A stretch of 45,236 nucleotides of DNA from NCBI GenBank assembly GCA_944387505.1, contig CALXFG010000014.1, positions 1-45,236 of the forward strand, read 5' to 3'. The number at the start of each line of letters is the position of its first letter. Position 1 is the first letter of the stretch. Both the position numbers and the translations under genes were made by a program. The notes under the pieces were generated by a model. That model was not told where the DNA came from. It did no database searches and worked only from the letters and a program-made list of their open reading frames with translations. This document shows positions 22,845-32,083 of the stretch, in pieces. The DNA comes from an uncultured Clostridia bacterium. Its GTDB lineage: Bacteria > Bacillota > Clostridia > TANB77 > CAG-508.

Positions 22845-23372
22845 TTATTTTAAATATTGTATTAACATTTCATATACAGGTTTTCTTTCTACTACCAAGT
22901 TATTAGAAATCATATGTTGTACTTCTTCTAGATTACACAATTTTACTTGTTCTACTTCACTTTCTTGAATCTTTATTTTTGATACATCTATCACTTTTGT
23001 TTTTACCAAGTAAACATCAAAAATATGATTTGCATAAAAATGGTCTTTTACCTTTCTTCCTGTTTGATAAGTAAGCTTATATTGTAAATCTTTTTCTTCT
23101 AAATCAATTCCAATTTCTTCCTTTACTTCTCTAATGGCTGCTTCTATAGAAGTTTGTCCTGCTGATACATGTCCTGCAACAGATACATCCCATTTTCCTG
23201 GGTTAGTTTCTTTATCTTTCGCTCTTTGTTGCATCAATATATGTCCTTCTTTATCAATGATTGCAATGACAACAATTCTATGCCATAAGCCTTTTTCATG
23301 TACTTCTTTTCTTGTTACAACTTCTCCTGTTTTTGTTCCATCTTCATTTAAAACATCTATTAATTCTTCCAT
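22845..23372 (-). CDS. Nudix hydrolase (isopentenyl-isomerase-like subgroup), 175 aa
   Basis: The Nudix box is G67 to I89 (GHVSAGQTSIEA-AIREVKEEIGI), complete with the REVKEE core. The N-terminal E-x-x-D-V-L-x-E-D-G-x-x-T-G and W-H-R resemble the YfcD/Idi-like subgroup that acts on nucleoside-diphosphate or prenyl substrates. The exact substrate cannot be read. It is the fourth gene of the operon with other nucleotide-handling enzymes, favouring a sanitising role (inference). Confidence 0.9.
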   Translation of the reverse strand: MEELIDVLNEDGTKTGEVVTRKEVHEKGLWHRIVVIAIIDKEGHILMQQRAKDKETNPGKWDVSVAGHVSAGQTSIEAAIREVKEEIGIDLEEKDLQYKLTYQTGRKVKDHFYANHIFDVYLVKTKVIDVSKIKIQESEVEQVKLCNLEEVQHMISNNLVVERKPVYEMLIQYLK

Positions 23373-23417
23373 AATTTAATCTTTTTGTTCCTTTCTTAAC
23401 AGTTAACTTGTCTACTC

Positions 23418-24047
23418 TTATATTTCATATTCTTTTAATCTATCTACATATGCTTGTATAGACTGATTGTTAATATCTTCTGGTTTTAATTTGCAATATC
23501 TCATGACTTGTTCTTCAATTTTCAATGCCCATTTAATTAATTGATTTGCTTTTTCTTCATTAGACCACACAGATAATGGTTTATCTTTATATCGTATCTT
23601 TGCATCTTCTAATCGCTCTTTTAAACTAACTACACCATCTGGTGCAACTCTTTGGTCACAATAGGCACATATCTTAATTTCATAATTATCAGATTTGGCT
23701 GTTTGTTCATTTTTTCTAGAACGTTTTCCATCCAAAATTTCTAATTCTTTCTTATTTAAACCCAAATTCTTTCCAATTAACATATTGATTTCATGGTCAT
23801 TTGTTCCATATTCTTCGAAATATTTTCTTCTTAGTTTTATGAAATCTTTATCTTGGATTTCCTCTTCTGGTATTTTTACCATATTCCCCATATCATGTAA
23901 TAAAGAAACTCTAGTGATTGCTTTTCTATCTATTGGCTTTCCAGTCCAGTTATCTAGAATCAAATTTGTACATGCTGCTACCCTTAACATATGCATTTGT
24001 AAATTCTCTGGTAAATAATATTGGTTATATATTTCGATTATGTTCAT
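23418..24047 (-). CDS. HD-domain hydrolase, 209 aa
   Basis: H19 (MHMLRVA), H51-D52 (LLHDMGN) and later Asp/His-rich segments give an HD-domain phosphohydrolase. CAYCDQRVAPDGVVSLKERL is the conserved C-terminal part of the group acting near nucleotides. Start ATG at 24047 has AGGAGG upstream. It begins 8 bases after the stop of the deoxyribosyltransferase-like gene, so the two are translationally linked. Confidence 0.82.
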   Translation of the reverse strand: MNIIEIYNQYYLPENLQMHMLRVAACTNLILDNWTGKPIDRKAITRVSLLHDMGNMVKIPEEEIQDKDFIKLRRKYFEEYGTNDHEINMLIGKNLGLNKKELEILDGKRSRKNEQTAKSDNYEIKICAYCDQRVAPDGVVSLKERLEDAKIRYKDKPLSVWSNEEKANQLIKWALKIEEQVMRYCKLKPEDINNQSIQAYVDRLKEYEI

Positions 24048-24055
24048 ACTTCCTC

Positions 24056-24466
24056 CTATTTCACCAAATCCAAATTACCATTTATTATAATTGGTGAAAA
24101 TCCTGATATTTCATCATATAACATACCTTCTGGAATTGGATTATACATATAGATTTTTTTACCTTTCATAAAAGCTTCATATAACTCTAGGAAAGTTGCT
24201 CCACCAATATAGTTTGGTTGTCCATTTTTATCAAAGTTTAAAGTTAATACAGCATCCATATTTGAAATGGTTGCTTCACTTCGTTGAAACATTCTTTTCT
24301 TAAATTCAGAATGAGCCTTATCTCCTAACGCCCATGCTTCTTTTTCAGCTCCTGGGTTATCATATGAATTTGGTAGTTCTATACTATGTCCCATTTCTTC
24401 TAATTTTTGTTTAATCGGTTCAATTCGATTATAAAATGTCTTGCTACAAATCACTAATATTTTCAT
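24056..24466 (-). CDS. Nucleoside 2-deoxyribosyltransferase-like protein, 136 aa
   Basis: A small alpha/beta protein starting MKILVICSKTFYNRI with SNMDAVLTLNFDKNG and GGATFLELYEAFMKGKKIYMYN, the fold pattern of the 2-deoxyribosyltransferase superfamily. The family exchanges bases on deoxynucleosides or hydrolyses nucleotides; the catalytic glutamate may be the Glu in FLELYEA. The second ATG (24466) has 8-base spacing from AAGGAG; the first (24472) is too close. It is the second gene of the operon. Confidence 0.8.
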   Translation of the reverse strand: MKILVICSKTFYNRIEPIKQKLEEMGHSIELPNSYDNPGAEKEAWALGDKAHSEFKKRMFQRSEATISNMDAVLTLNFDKNGQPNYIGGATFLELYEAFMKGKKIYMYNPIPEGMLYDEISGFSPIIINGNLDLVK

Positions 24467-24554
24467 AACCATTACTCCTTTTGTTTCTCTTTATTCTTCT
24501 ATTAGCTCAAATCGATAAATTTGTTCTACATCTAGATATTTTTCACAAAAAAAT

Positions 24555-25085
24555 TTATTCCCATATTCCTTGGTTAATAAATTTAATCAAAGCCATAATA
24601 CACGCATTTTCTGTTAAATCAATTCTAGATACTTCATCATGTGTTAAAATACTAATTCCACCTTTTCCCGTATTTAATCCATGACTTTTAAAGATTCTAT
24701 CCATGACTTTTCCAAGTTCAGTACTCGTTATTTCATCTATATATTTGGAATCAATTGGAAATCCTTGACTAGTTCCTACACTTTGTTTTCCTTCCTTATT
24801 TTCAATCACAACTGTATTAATATCTATCCACTCATCTAATAAATCTGTAATCCCTGCTTCACTTGCTACATAATAATCTACATCTATGTTATTTTTCTTA
24901 GCATATTCTTTTACATTTTTTACTCTATTTCTCGCCCCGATAACAATCTCTTTATTAATAGGCTGTGCTCCTACTTCTGAATCAACTGGTATTCCTTCTA
25001 TCTCAACATTATCAAAATATCTTTCGAATGCTCTTTTTACGCCTTCTATTTTCCCTTGATTCTTTGTTCCCATTAAGATTTTCAT
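24555..25085 (-). CDS. Inosine/xanthosine triphosphatase-like protein (DUF84, YjjX type), 176 aa
   Basis: Removes deaminated purine NTPs in the known family. MGTKNQGKIEGVKRAF is the substrate-binding N-terminus, GIPVDSEVGAQPI the conserved loop, ARNRVKN and ASEAGI the metal site region, and GGISILTHDEVSR the C-terminal strand. ATG at 25085 begins the family-conserved start; a GTG two codons earlier is better spaced from AAAGGA and is an alternative. It is the first gene of the six-gene operon, 47 bases from a good promoter (25132-25160). Confidence 0.85.
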   Translation of the reverse strand: MKILMGTKNQGKIEGVKRAFERYFDNVEIEGIPVDSEVGAQPINKEIVIGARNRVKNVKEYAKKNNIDVDYYVASEAGITDLLDEWIDINTVVIENKEGKQSVGTSQGFPIDSKYIDEITSTELGKVMDRIFKSHGLNTGKGGISILTHDEVSRIDLTENACIMALIKFINQGIWE

Positions 25086-25131
25086 TTTCACGTTTTTCCT
25101 TTCAATAAATAGTATGTTTTTCTTTTTGATT

Positions 25132-25160
25132 ATTCTATCACCCCAAAACATGATTGTAAA
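25132..25160 (-). promoter_or_regulatory. Promoter of the nucleotide-sanitising operon
   Basis: Minus strand TTTACA (25160-25155), 17-base spacer, TAGAAT (25137-25132). Confidence 0.55.
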
Positions 25161-25255
25161 GATTTTTCTGTACAACGTTTTTTTATTGAATAGGAAACTT
25201 TAAGTTATTTGAGCTCAAAGTAAAAATAAAAATTTAGCATTTTATTTTCAAAAGG

Positions 25256-25286
25256 AAAAGCAGACACTATATAAGGTCTGCTTTTT
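25256..25286. terminator. Strong terminator after the cohesin gene
   Basis: AAAAGCAGAC (25256-25265) pairs perfectly with GTCTGCTTTT (25276-25285), T-rich on the plus side and AAAAG/CTTTT symmetric, so it can work in both directions. It ends the surface-protein operon. Confidence 0.8.
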
Positions 25287-25319
25287 AGTTTATTCTCATC
25301 TCATAGCAATAATTTTACT

Positions 25320-25985
25320 CTACTTTGTATTTTTTTGATATTTTTTATAAAATACTACACCAATTATAATCGCAATGATGATAATCCCAATTGGTATCAT
25401 TGTTTTTTGTAATCCGGCATATGGTAATTTAAGATTAGATGTATTATTTGAATTGCTATTATTGCCTACTTCAATTTCATTATATTGATCATCTTTATTA
25501 TCATTTATATCTGTTTGCTCGTTTCCGATTTCAACTTTTTTACTTTCTGTTGGCAAAATGGTTTCTGTATTTGATGCTTCGAAATTTTCTACAGTAATTT
25601 CTGAAGTTGTATTGACAACATCTGCTTTTGCTACAAATGTTATCTTTGCAATTTCTTGTTTTGTTGTAACACATTCTCCATCTTTAGTTGTTGCTATCAT
25701 TTTTCCTTCGTTTATCATTGGTGTATCCCAATTTCCAATACCTTCCAAATTTGTTATTTCGAAAAGTGCCATATCATATTTTAATTCTGCCATATATGCT
25801 CCTATTCCACCTTCCGTATTTGTAGGGTCTATTTCTACAGTTATGACAAATGTTTCTCCTTCTTTTACTTCTGTCTTATCACAAAGTAGTTCTATTTGAT
25901 AAGCATTGTCTACTGCCATTGAAATCGTCATAAAACTTAATATACTAATCATTGTTAAGATAATTGTTTTTAATAGTTTATTCAT
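25320..25985 (-). CDS. Wall-anchored cohesin-domain protein, 221 aa
   Basis: A signal peptide (MNKLLKTIILTMISILSFM, about residues 1-25) is followed by a cohesin-like beta sandwich (about 28-145): strands ELLCDKTEVKEGETFVITVE, ELKYDMALFEI and AKITFVAKADV, with the G-Y/F-x-A-x-L-x-Y-D pattern of cohesins. After an Asn/Asp-rich linker comes LPYAGLQ, a hydrophobic helix and the tail YKKYQKNTK, the layout of a sortase substrate. A single cohesin anchored in the wall could hold a dockerin protein. The upstream gene of the same operon encodes a dockerin. ATG 25985 is spaced 9 bases from GAGG; the gap to the upstream stop is 18 bases. Confidence 0.8.
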   Translation of the reverse strand: MNKLLKTIILTMISILSFMTISMAVDNAYQIELLCDKTEVKEGETFVITVEIDPTNTEGGIGAYMAELKYDMALFEITNLEGIGNWDTPMINEGKMIATTKDGECVTTKQEIAKITFVAKADVVNTTSEITVENFEASNTETILPTESKKVEIGNEQTDINDNKDDQYNEIEVGNNSNSNNTSNLKLPYAGLQKTMIPIGIIIIAIIIGVVFYKKYQKNTK

Positions 25986-26003
25986 TTTTATTAACCTCAT
26001 TTA

Positions 26004-29000
26004 TTATTTTTTTACAACATCTCCACTTGAATTTACTGTCCAATATGGGTTATTCTCATCTACTGTGATGGTACATCTACTTGGTAATTTATTTATCCAT
26101 GGTAGTGTATCTTCTTCAATATCTACAACACTTGCTGGAATATTTAGACCTGTTAATGCTAAAGGACAAGATCCATATCCTTCTACGAATGATCCTCTTG
26201 CTATTGTAGTTGTTCCTTCTGGTATATTTAAAGTTCCTGTTTTTTGTAATGGTACATACCATAAAGTGCTTCCATCTTTTGAATATACACATCCATCTAT
26301 AGATTTTAAGTATGGATTATCTTCACTCACAATAACTTCTTTTATTCCATTGTAAATATATAGCCCTACACTAAGTGTATTATAACATACTTGATCTTTA
26401 CTTGGTTCACTACACATGATATTATCTGGCCCAAATTCTGTTACTTTAAAGGTACTTGGTAATTTTAATGTTTTTAAATTTCCTGTAAATCCACTATATC
26501 CTGCCAAACTAAAAGATAGTTCATCAATTTGTTCCACACCTTCTGGCATTTCATACACACCATCTTCTAATATTTTAGCTGGTGGGAATGATACTAATCT
26601 TTTCGTATCTTTACTAAATAATACTCCATCTATTGCTTGGAAATATTCATTTCCCTCTTCTACTACAAATTCTTTTAAAGAATATGTTGCAAGATCATAG
26701 AAAGTATGTGTTCCATATCCTGTAGTATCTTCTGTATATTCATAAGGATATGTTGTTGGAGCAACATCTCCACCAATTACTTTAACTGTTTTTGGAATGA
26801 CAATGCTTGTATTTGTAAAGTTTCTTGCATGGTCAAATTCAGCATCTCCCCAAAGTATTAAATTTTTAGGTAATACCAATTCTCCTTCCATTTTACTACT
26901 ACATTGTCTAAAAGCATTTCTATAAATATATTTTATACTATCTGCAAATTTTACACTCGTGCATTTTGTACCATAAAAACTATGTGCATCAATAATTTCT
27001 ACTCCTTCTGGAAATTCCAATGGGCCTGTTAATCCACTTTTGTAAAATGCTCTTTGTGGTATAATAGAACAATTTTTAGAGAATTTTACTGTTTTTATGT
27101 TCGTACATTCTGAAAAAGTCTCACTTCCCATGCTAGTAACTGAATCTGGAATAATAATGTCACTTGCTAAATTTGCACACTTGCTAAATGCTGAACCTCC
27201 TATCGTTTTTAATGTATCTGGTAATGTTATTTTTGTTAGCCCTGTTTCCTTAAATGCTGATACATCTATAAGTTCTACATTTTTTAAATCTATATTTGTT
27301 AAATTTGTATACCCATTAAATGCTAATCTTCCTATTGTTGTCACTGTATTTGGTAATATAACTGAATTTACATTATCAAATCCTGTTACTTTTGAATATC
27401 CATTTCCTATTTGTTCTACTGTTTTTCCATCTATACTTTCTGGAATAACCACTTCTGTATCAGTTCCTGTATATCCTGTAATGTTAATTGTATTATATTG
27501 TATTTGATATGTAAATTCTGATGCTGGTGTTTCCGTTTTGCTAGTAACTGCCACTTCACATGTTGCTTGATGATCTCCATCCTCTGTTGTAACTGTTATT
27601 GTTACATTTCCCTCTTTTATTCCTTCTACAATACCATTTTCATTTACCGTTGCTATTGTTTCATTACTTGAAGTCCATGTAACATTTTGGTTTGTTGCAT
27701 TTATTGGGTCTAATACCTTTGTTAAAAGTGTTTTACTTCCTACTGTTATCGTTTCTGTTTCTTCTGTAAGTGTTACTCCTGTAACAGGATATACTACATT
27801 TATTTCACAAGTTGCTGTGTAATTTCCATCTTCTGTTGTAGCTGTAATTGTTGCTTTTCCAGCTTTTGCTCCTGTTACTGTTATCGTATTATCCTGTGTT
27901 TTTGTAATTTTTGCAATAACCGTATTACTACTTGTCCAATTGACATTTTGATTCATTCCTGTCATAATTGCTGTTATATCTATTGTTTCTGCACTTGCTA
28001 TGGTTTCATTTGTCTTGTCTAATTTCATACTGATTTCTCCAGTTGGTGTTTCTGTGACAGTAACTTTACAACTTGCTGTATGATTTCCATCTGCTGTTGT
28101 TGCTATTATGGTTGCTTCTCCTTCTGCTAATGCTTCTATTGTTAATATTCCATTTTCTGATGATACTAATTTTATAACTTCTGCGTTATCTGATCCCCAA
28201 CTAAATTGCTTATTTGTTGCATTTTCTGGTTTTATAGTTGCTGTTATTGTTCCTGTTTCTCCTTTTTCTAATGTCATTTCTGTTTTATCTAATGTGATTC
28301 CTGTTACTGGAATATCTGGTGCATTTACTGTTACATTACATTCTAATGGTATTTCTATTCCATCTACAGTTACTACAAATGTTATTTTTGTTGTTCCTTT
28401 TGCTAAACCTGTTAATTTTAATACTCCAAATGTACCCGTTTTTTCTAATTTTGCAACTGTTGAATTTTCTACTCTTGAAGTATATGATCTTTCTACATTA
28501 TCCGGAGTAGTTATAATCGTTAATGTTGTTTCTTCTCCTGCATTTAATACTATGTCTGTTTTGTCTAGTTTTGCTGTTCTTTCTTCAATAATTGTTACTT
28601 CAAATGTTGCTTTTTTGCCTTCATATGTTACGGTTAGGGTTTGTGGACCTAATTGTGTGTTATCAAATCCTGTTACCATTTCTTTTGTTATGTCTATTTC
28701 TTCTGTTGTTTCATCATTGTATGTTAATCTAATTTTTCCTCCTGCTACCTCTAGTTCTTCATAATTTTGAATATATGTTTTCTTGTTAGGTTGTTGTGCA
28801 ATTTCAATTCTTACTAATTCTTTTGCTACAATGGTTACTCGGAATGTTGTTTGTTGTCCTCCATAACTTACTGTTAAAGTTTTTGGTCCTAATGTTGTAT
28901 TACTAAATCCTGTTACCATTTCTTTTTTCATGTCTATTTCTTCTGTTGTTTCATCATTATATGTTAGTCTAATTTTTCCTCCTGCTACATCTAATTCTTC

Positions 29001-30986
29001 ATAGTTTTGAATATATGTTGTTTTATTTGGTTGTTGTGCTATTTCAATTCTTACTAATTCTTTTGCTACAACTGTTATTTCAAAGGTTACTGACTTTCCT
29101 CCATATGTTACAGTTAATGTTTTTTGTCCTGGTTCTGTATTGTCAAATCCTGTTACCATTTCTTTTGTCATGTTCATTTCTTCTGTTGTTTCATCGTTAT
29201 ATATTAATCTAATTTTACCTCCTGTTACATCTAACTCTTCATAGTTTTGTATATATGTTTTCTTAGTTGGTTGTTGTGCTATTTCAATACTAACTAATTC
29301 TTTTTCTACAATGGTTACTTCAAAGGTTGTGCTCTTTTCTCCATATGTTACGGTTAATGTTTTTGGTCCTAATACTGTATTATCAAAATTAGTTACCATT
29401 CCTGTTGTCATATCTATTTCTTCTGTTGTTTCATCATTATATGTTAGTCTGATTTTTCCACCTGTCACATCTAATTCTTCATAATTTTGAATATATGTTA
29501 CTTTATTAGGGATTTGAATGATTTCAATTTTATTTAATGCTTTTTCAAGAACTGCAATTTCAAATGTTGTTATTTTTCCTTCATAAGTTACTGTTAAAGT
29601 TTGTGGTCCCACTTCTGTATTATCAAATCCTATTATCATTTCTTTTGCCATATCTATTTCTTCTGTTGTTCCATCATTGTATGTTAATCTAATTTTTCCT
29701 CCTGTTACATCTAGGTCTTCGTAATTTTGAATATATGTTGTTTTATTTGGTTGTTGTGCAATCTCAATGCTAACTAATTCTTTTTCTATGATTGTTACTT
29801 CAAATATTGCTGTGTTTCCTTCATAGGTTACTGTTAATGTTTGTGGACCTAATGTTGTATTGTCAAATCCACTTACCATTTCTTTTGTCATGTCTATTTC
29901 TTCTGTTGTTTCATCATTATATGTTAATCTGATTTTTCCTCCTGTCACATCTATTTCTTCATAATTTTGAATATATGTTATTTTATTTGGTTGTTGTGCA
30001 ATTTCAATGCTAACTAATTCTTTTTCTATGATTGTTACTTCAAATATTGCTGTGTTTCCTTCATAGGTTACTGTTAATGTTTGTGGACCTAATGTTGTAT
30101 TATCAAATCCACTTACCATGTCTTTTGTCATATCTATTTCTTCTGTTGTTTCATCATTGTATGTTAGTCTGATTTTTCCTCCTGTTACATCTAGCCCTTC
30201 ATAATTTTGAATGTATGTTGTCTTAATTGGTTCTTCTATTATTTCTATGCTTTCTACTTTTCTTTCTACTACACTTATTTCACATTCTGCTGTATATGCT
30301 CCATCTTCTGTTGTTGCTGTTATGACAGCATTTCCTGGATTTAATGCAGTTACAGTACCTTCTGCATTTACACTTGCAATATCTGGATTATTTGAAATCC
30401 ACACTACCTTTTTATTGCTTGCATTTTCAGGTAATACAGTTGCACTAATTGTTGTCTTATCTCCTACAAAAAGATTGCAATTTGATTTATCTAATATTAT
30501 TCCTTCTACTTTTACTTCTTCTTTGCTACTTTTAATTCTTTTAAATAGCAATACATCTATCAAATTGATTTCGTTATTTTCATCCAAATCTGCTGATACT
30601 TTATATTCATTCTTCAAAATATTTTTTTCAATGGCATGTTCTTTGATAACTATAAAATCTTTTTCATCTATGCTTCCATCACCATTCAAATCTCCTCTTA
30701 AAACAACGGTGTTCTGCTCTCCATCTTGTTCAAAAGTATCTCCTGTTGATATCTTATCTGAATCACTTAATAGCTCTCCTGCTTGATTGTATATTTGAAT
30801 ATCTGGAATATTTTTTTGCTCTTTGAATTCTTTAACTGTTATCCCATCATTATTTTGATAAAGATATCCATTATCAATCACATATGTTTTTACAAACTGA
30901 TAAGCCGCATAAGTAATTGAAAAAATATTAATTAAAAAAATAAAGATCATAAATTTAATTAAAAATTTTTTTGGACTTTTTTTCAC
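26004..30986 (-). CDS. Giant surface protein with dockerin, bacterial Ig repeats and BspA-type leucine-rich repeats, 1,660 aa
   Basis: The start is GTG at 30986 with AAAGGGG 8 bases upstream. A signal or anchor helix (about 8-30) leads to a type I dockerin (about 95-152): two calcium loops, DLNGDGSIDEKDF and ADLDENNEINLIDVLLFKR. A Big_2 Ig domain follows (about 160-240), then seven 80-residue repeats of Big_3 type (about 243-802), each with Y-I-Q-N-Y-E, GGKIRLTYND and P-x-TLTVTY. Four more Ig-type domains (to about 1155) precede a leucine-rich repeat region of BspA type (about 1160-1660). There is no C-terminal wall anchor, so attachment probably comes from the dockerin binding the cohesin encoded next. 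A role in adhesion is inference. Confidence 0.88.
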   Translation of the reverse strand: MKKSPKKFLIKFMIFIFLINIFSITYAAYQFVKTYVIDNGYLYQNNDGITVKEFKEQKNIPDIQIYNQAGELLSDSDKISTGDTFEQDGEQNTVVLRGDLNGDGSIDEKDFIVIKEHAIEKNILKNEYKVSADLDENNEINLIDVLLFKRIKSSKEEVKVEGIILDKSNCNLFVGDKTTISATVLPENASNKKVVWISNNPDIASVNAEGTVTALNPGNAVITATTEDGAYTAECEISVVERKVESIEIIEEPIKTTYIQNYEGLDVTGGKIRLTYNDETTEEIDMTKDMVSGFDNTTLGPQTLTVTYEGNTAIFEVTIIEKELVSIEIAQQPNKITYIQNYEEIDVTGGKIRLTYNDETTEEIDMTKEMVSGFDNTTLGPQTLTVTYEGNTAIFEVTIIEKELVSIEIAQQPNKTTYIQNYEDLDVTGGKIRLTYNDGTTEEIDMAKEMIIGFDNTEVGPQTLTVTYEGKITTFEIAVLEKALNKIEIIQIPNKVTYIQNYEELDVTGGKIRLTYNDETTEEIDMTTGMVTNFDNTVLGPKTLTVTYGEKSTTFEVTIVEKELVSIEIAQQPTKKTYIQNYEELDVTGGKIRLIYNDETTEEMNMTKEMVTGFDNTEPGQKTLTVTYGGKSVTFEITVVAKELVRIEIAQQPNKTTYIQNYEELDVAGGKIRLTYNDETTEEIDMKKEMVTGFSNTTLGPKTLTVSYGGQQTTFRVTIVAKELVRIEIAQQPNKKTYIQNYEELEVAGGKIRLTYNDETTEEIDITKEMVTGFDNTQLGPQTLTVTYEGKKATFEVTIIEERTAKLDKTDIVLNAGEETTLTIITTPDNVERSYTSRVENSTVAKLEKTGTFGVLKLTGLAKGTTKITFVVTVDGIEIPLECNVTVNAPDIPVTGITLDKTEMTLEKGETGTITATIKPENATNKQFSWGSDNAEVIKLVSSENGILTIEALAEGEATIIATTADGNHTASCKVTVTETPTGEISMKLDKTNETIASAETIDITAIMTGMNQNVNWTSSNTVIAKITKTQDNTITVTGAKAGKATITATTEDGNYTATCEINVVYPVTGVTLTEETETITVGSKTLLTKVLDPINATNQNVTWTSSNETIATVNENGIVEGIKEGNVTITVTTEDGDHQATCEVAVTSKTETPASEFTYQIQYNTINITGYTGTDTEVVIPESIDGKTVEQIGNGYSKVTGFDNVNSVILPNTVTTIGRLAFNGYTNLTNIDLKNVELIDVSAFKETGLTKITLPDTLKTIGGSAFSKCANLASDIIIPDSVTSMGSETFSECTNIKTVKFSKNCSIIPQRAFYKSGLTGPLEFPEGVEIIDAHSFYGTKCTSVKFADSIKYIYRNAFRQCSSKMEGELVLPKNLILWGDAEFDHARNFTNTSIVIPKTVKVIGGDVAPTTYPYEYTEDTTGYGTHTFYDLATYSLKEFVVEEGNEYFQAIDGVLFSKDTKRLVSFPPAKILEDGVYEMPEGVEQIDELSFSLAGYSGFTGNLKTLKLPSTFKVTEFGPDNIMCSEPSKDQVCYNTLSVGLYIYNGIKEVIVSEDNPYLKSIDGCVYSKDGSTLWYVPLQKTGTLNIPEGTTTIARGSFVEGYGSCPLALTGLNIPASVVDIEEDTLPWINKLPSRCTITVDENNPYWTVNSSGDVVKK
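28579..30258. repeat. Seven tandem 240-bp repeats encoding Big_3 Ig domains
   Basis: The period is exactly 240 bases. Neighbouring units can be nearly identical: 29761-29940 and 30001-30180 differ at only six positions by eye. Others are more diverged, so recent duplication at one end of an older array is likely. Confidence 0.92.
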
Positions 30987-31023
30987 CTTAATTTCCCCTT
31001 TGATAAATATTATATATATATTA

Positions 31024-31052
31024 AATATATAGTTTTTATATTTCAATGTAAA
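31024..31052 (-). promoter_or_regulatory. Promoter of the dockerin-cohesin operon
   Basis: Minus strand TTTACA (31052-31047), 17-base spacer, TATATT (31029-31024), 38 bases upstream of the GTG start. Confidence 0.5.
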
Positions 31053-31244
31053 CATACGCTTTTAAGCATAAAGTACTATTACACTATTTCTCTATACGGA
31101 TATTCAGTTTTCGGGAATTATTACAATTCCATTTTTTTTCTTTTTCATTTATGTAATAAAGACATTATTCGGTGAAATTTGTCCTATTTGTTAATTTCTA
31201 TCGTTAAAATTATTAAAACGCATTTACAAATATTAGGAATTTTG

Positions 31245-31273
31245 TTGAATTTTTTTCTATTTCATATTATACT
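31245..31273 (+). promoter_or_regulatory. Promoter of the pyrophosphatase-VOC operon
   Basis: TTGAAT (31245-31250), 17-base spacer, TATACT (31268-31273), 40 bases before the start at 31313. The rest of 31056-31312 has no gene-like ORF. Confidence 0.5.
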
Positions 31274-31312
31274 TTGATTAAATTCAAACTTTTTAAAAGA
31301 AAGGATTCTTAA

Positions 31313-32083
31313 ATGACAAATAGTAGAGATTTTTTAGATAAACTAGTTGATGTCATCATTGATAAACCATTAGGTAGTAGACATTCTGAAAAATACCCAA
31401 ATCATATATATCCTGTGAATTATGGATATGTTCCCAATACCATGAGTGGAGACAACGAGGAATTGGATTGCTATATATTAGGTGTATTTGAACCTTTGGA
31501 AACTTTTAAAGGAAAATGCATTGCCATTATTCACAGAACAAATGATAATGATGATAAATTAATTGTTGTTCCAGAAGGTAGAAATTATTCAAATGAAGAA
31601 ATTAGAGCATTAACAGAATTTCAAGAACGCTTTTTTGAAAGTGAAATCATTCGAAATGATAGTAATTTTATATTTAATAAAAATATTCCTGAACTTTCTG
31701 TAAGTAATTTAGAAAATAGTCTTTCATTTTACAAAACTTTAGGATTTAAAGTAGAATATGAAAGAGCTGAAAATAAATTTGTATTTCTTTCAATGGGAGA
31801 TATTCAATTTATGTTACAAGAACTATCTGATAATGATAAATGGGAATTAGCTCCTCTTACCTATCCTTTTGGAAATGGTATCAATTTTCAATTAGAAGTA
31901 GATTCTGTTGATAGAATTTATTCAAAATTAAAAGAACATAACTATCCAATTGCCTTTGAAATTGAGGAAAACTGGTATAGACAAGATGATAAATTGCTTG
32001 GAAATAAAGAATTTTTAGTACAAGACCCAGATGGGTATTTACTAAGATTTTCTGAAGATTTAGGTGAAAAAGAGGTGATATAA
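31313..32083 (+). CDS. Fusion of a short inorganic-pyrophosphatase-like domain and a VOC (glyoxalase/bleomycin-resistance) domain, 256 aa
   Basis: Residues 1-115 resemble a minimal family I pyrophosphatase: VIDKPLGSRHSEKYPN, YPVNYGYVPNT, then NEELDCYILGVFEP, where the usual aspartate triplet D-G-D-x-x-D is altered to D-N-E-E-L-D. Residues about 125-250 form a VOC fold: IPELSVSNLENSLSFYKTLGF, GDIQFMLQE, and the metal-site end VQDPDGYLLRF. Stand-alone short pyrophosphatases exist in Clostridia, but a fusion to VOC is unusual. The gene abuts the methyltransferase with no gap. Together with the acetyltransferase it looks like a small resistance or modification operon. Confidence 0.78.
   Translation: MTNSRDFLDKLVDVIIDKPLGSRHSEKYPNHIYPVNYGYVPNTMSGDNEELDCYILGVFEPLETFKGKCIAIIHRTNDNDDKLIVVPEGRNYSNEEIRALTEFQERFFESEIIRNDSNFIFNKNIPELSVSNLENSLSFYKTLGFKVEYERAENKFVFLSMGDIQFMLQELSDNDKWELAPLTYPFGNGINFQLEVDSVDRIYSKLKEHNYPIAFEIEENWYRQDDKLLGNKEFLVQDPDGYLLRFSEDLGEKEVI

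Noticed and set aside
24491-24586. Minus-strand frame after the DUF84 gene reading LTKEYGNKFFCEKYLD...
   Set aside because: Protein-like, but no start codon or ribosome site, and the DUF84 protein already has a normal C-terminus. A relic cannot be excluded.
28579-30258. CRISPR-like repeat array
   Set aside because: The 240-bp period is in frame, continuous and codes for Ig domains; there are no spacers or cas genes.
26004-30986. Long plus-strand frames opposite the giant surface gene
   Set aside because: They are antisense shadows of the repeat-rich coding sequence with Val/Ser/Thr-biased composition and no ribosome sites.
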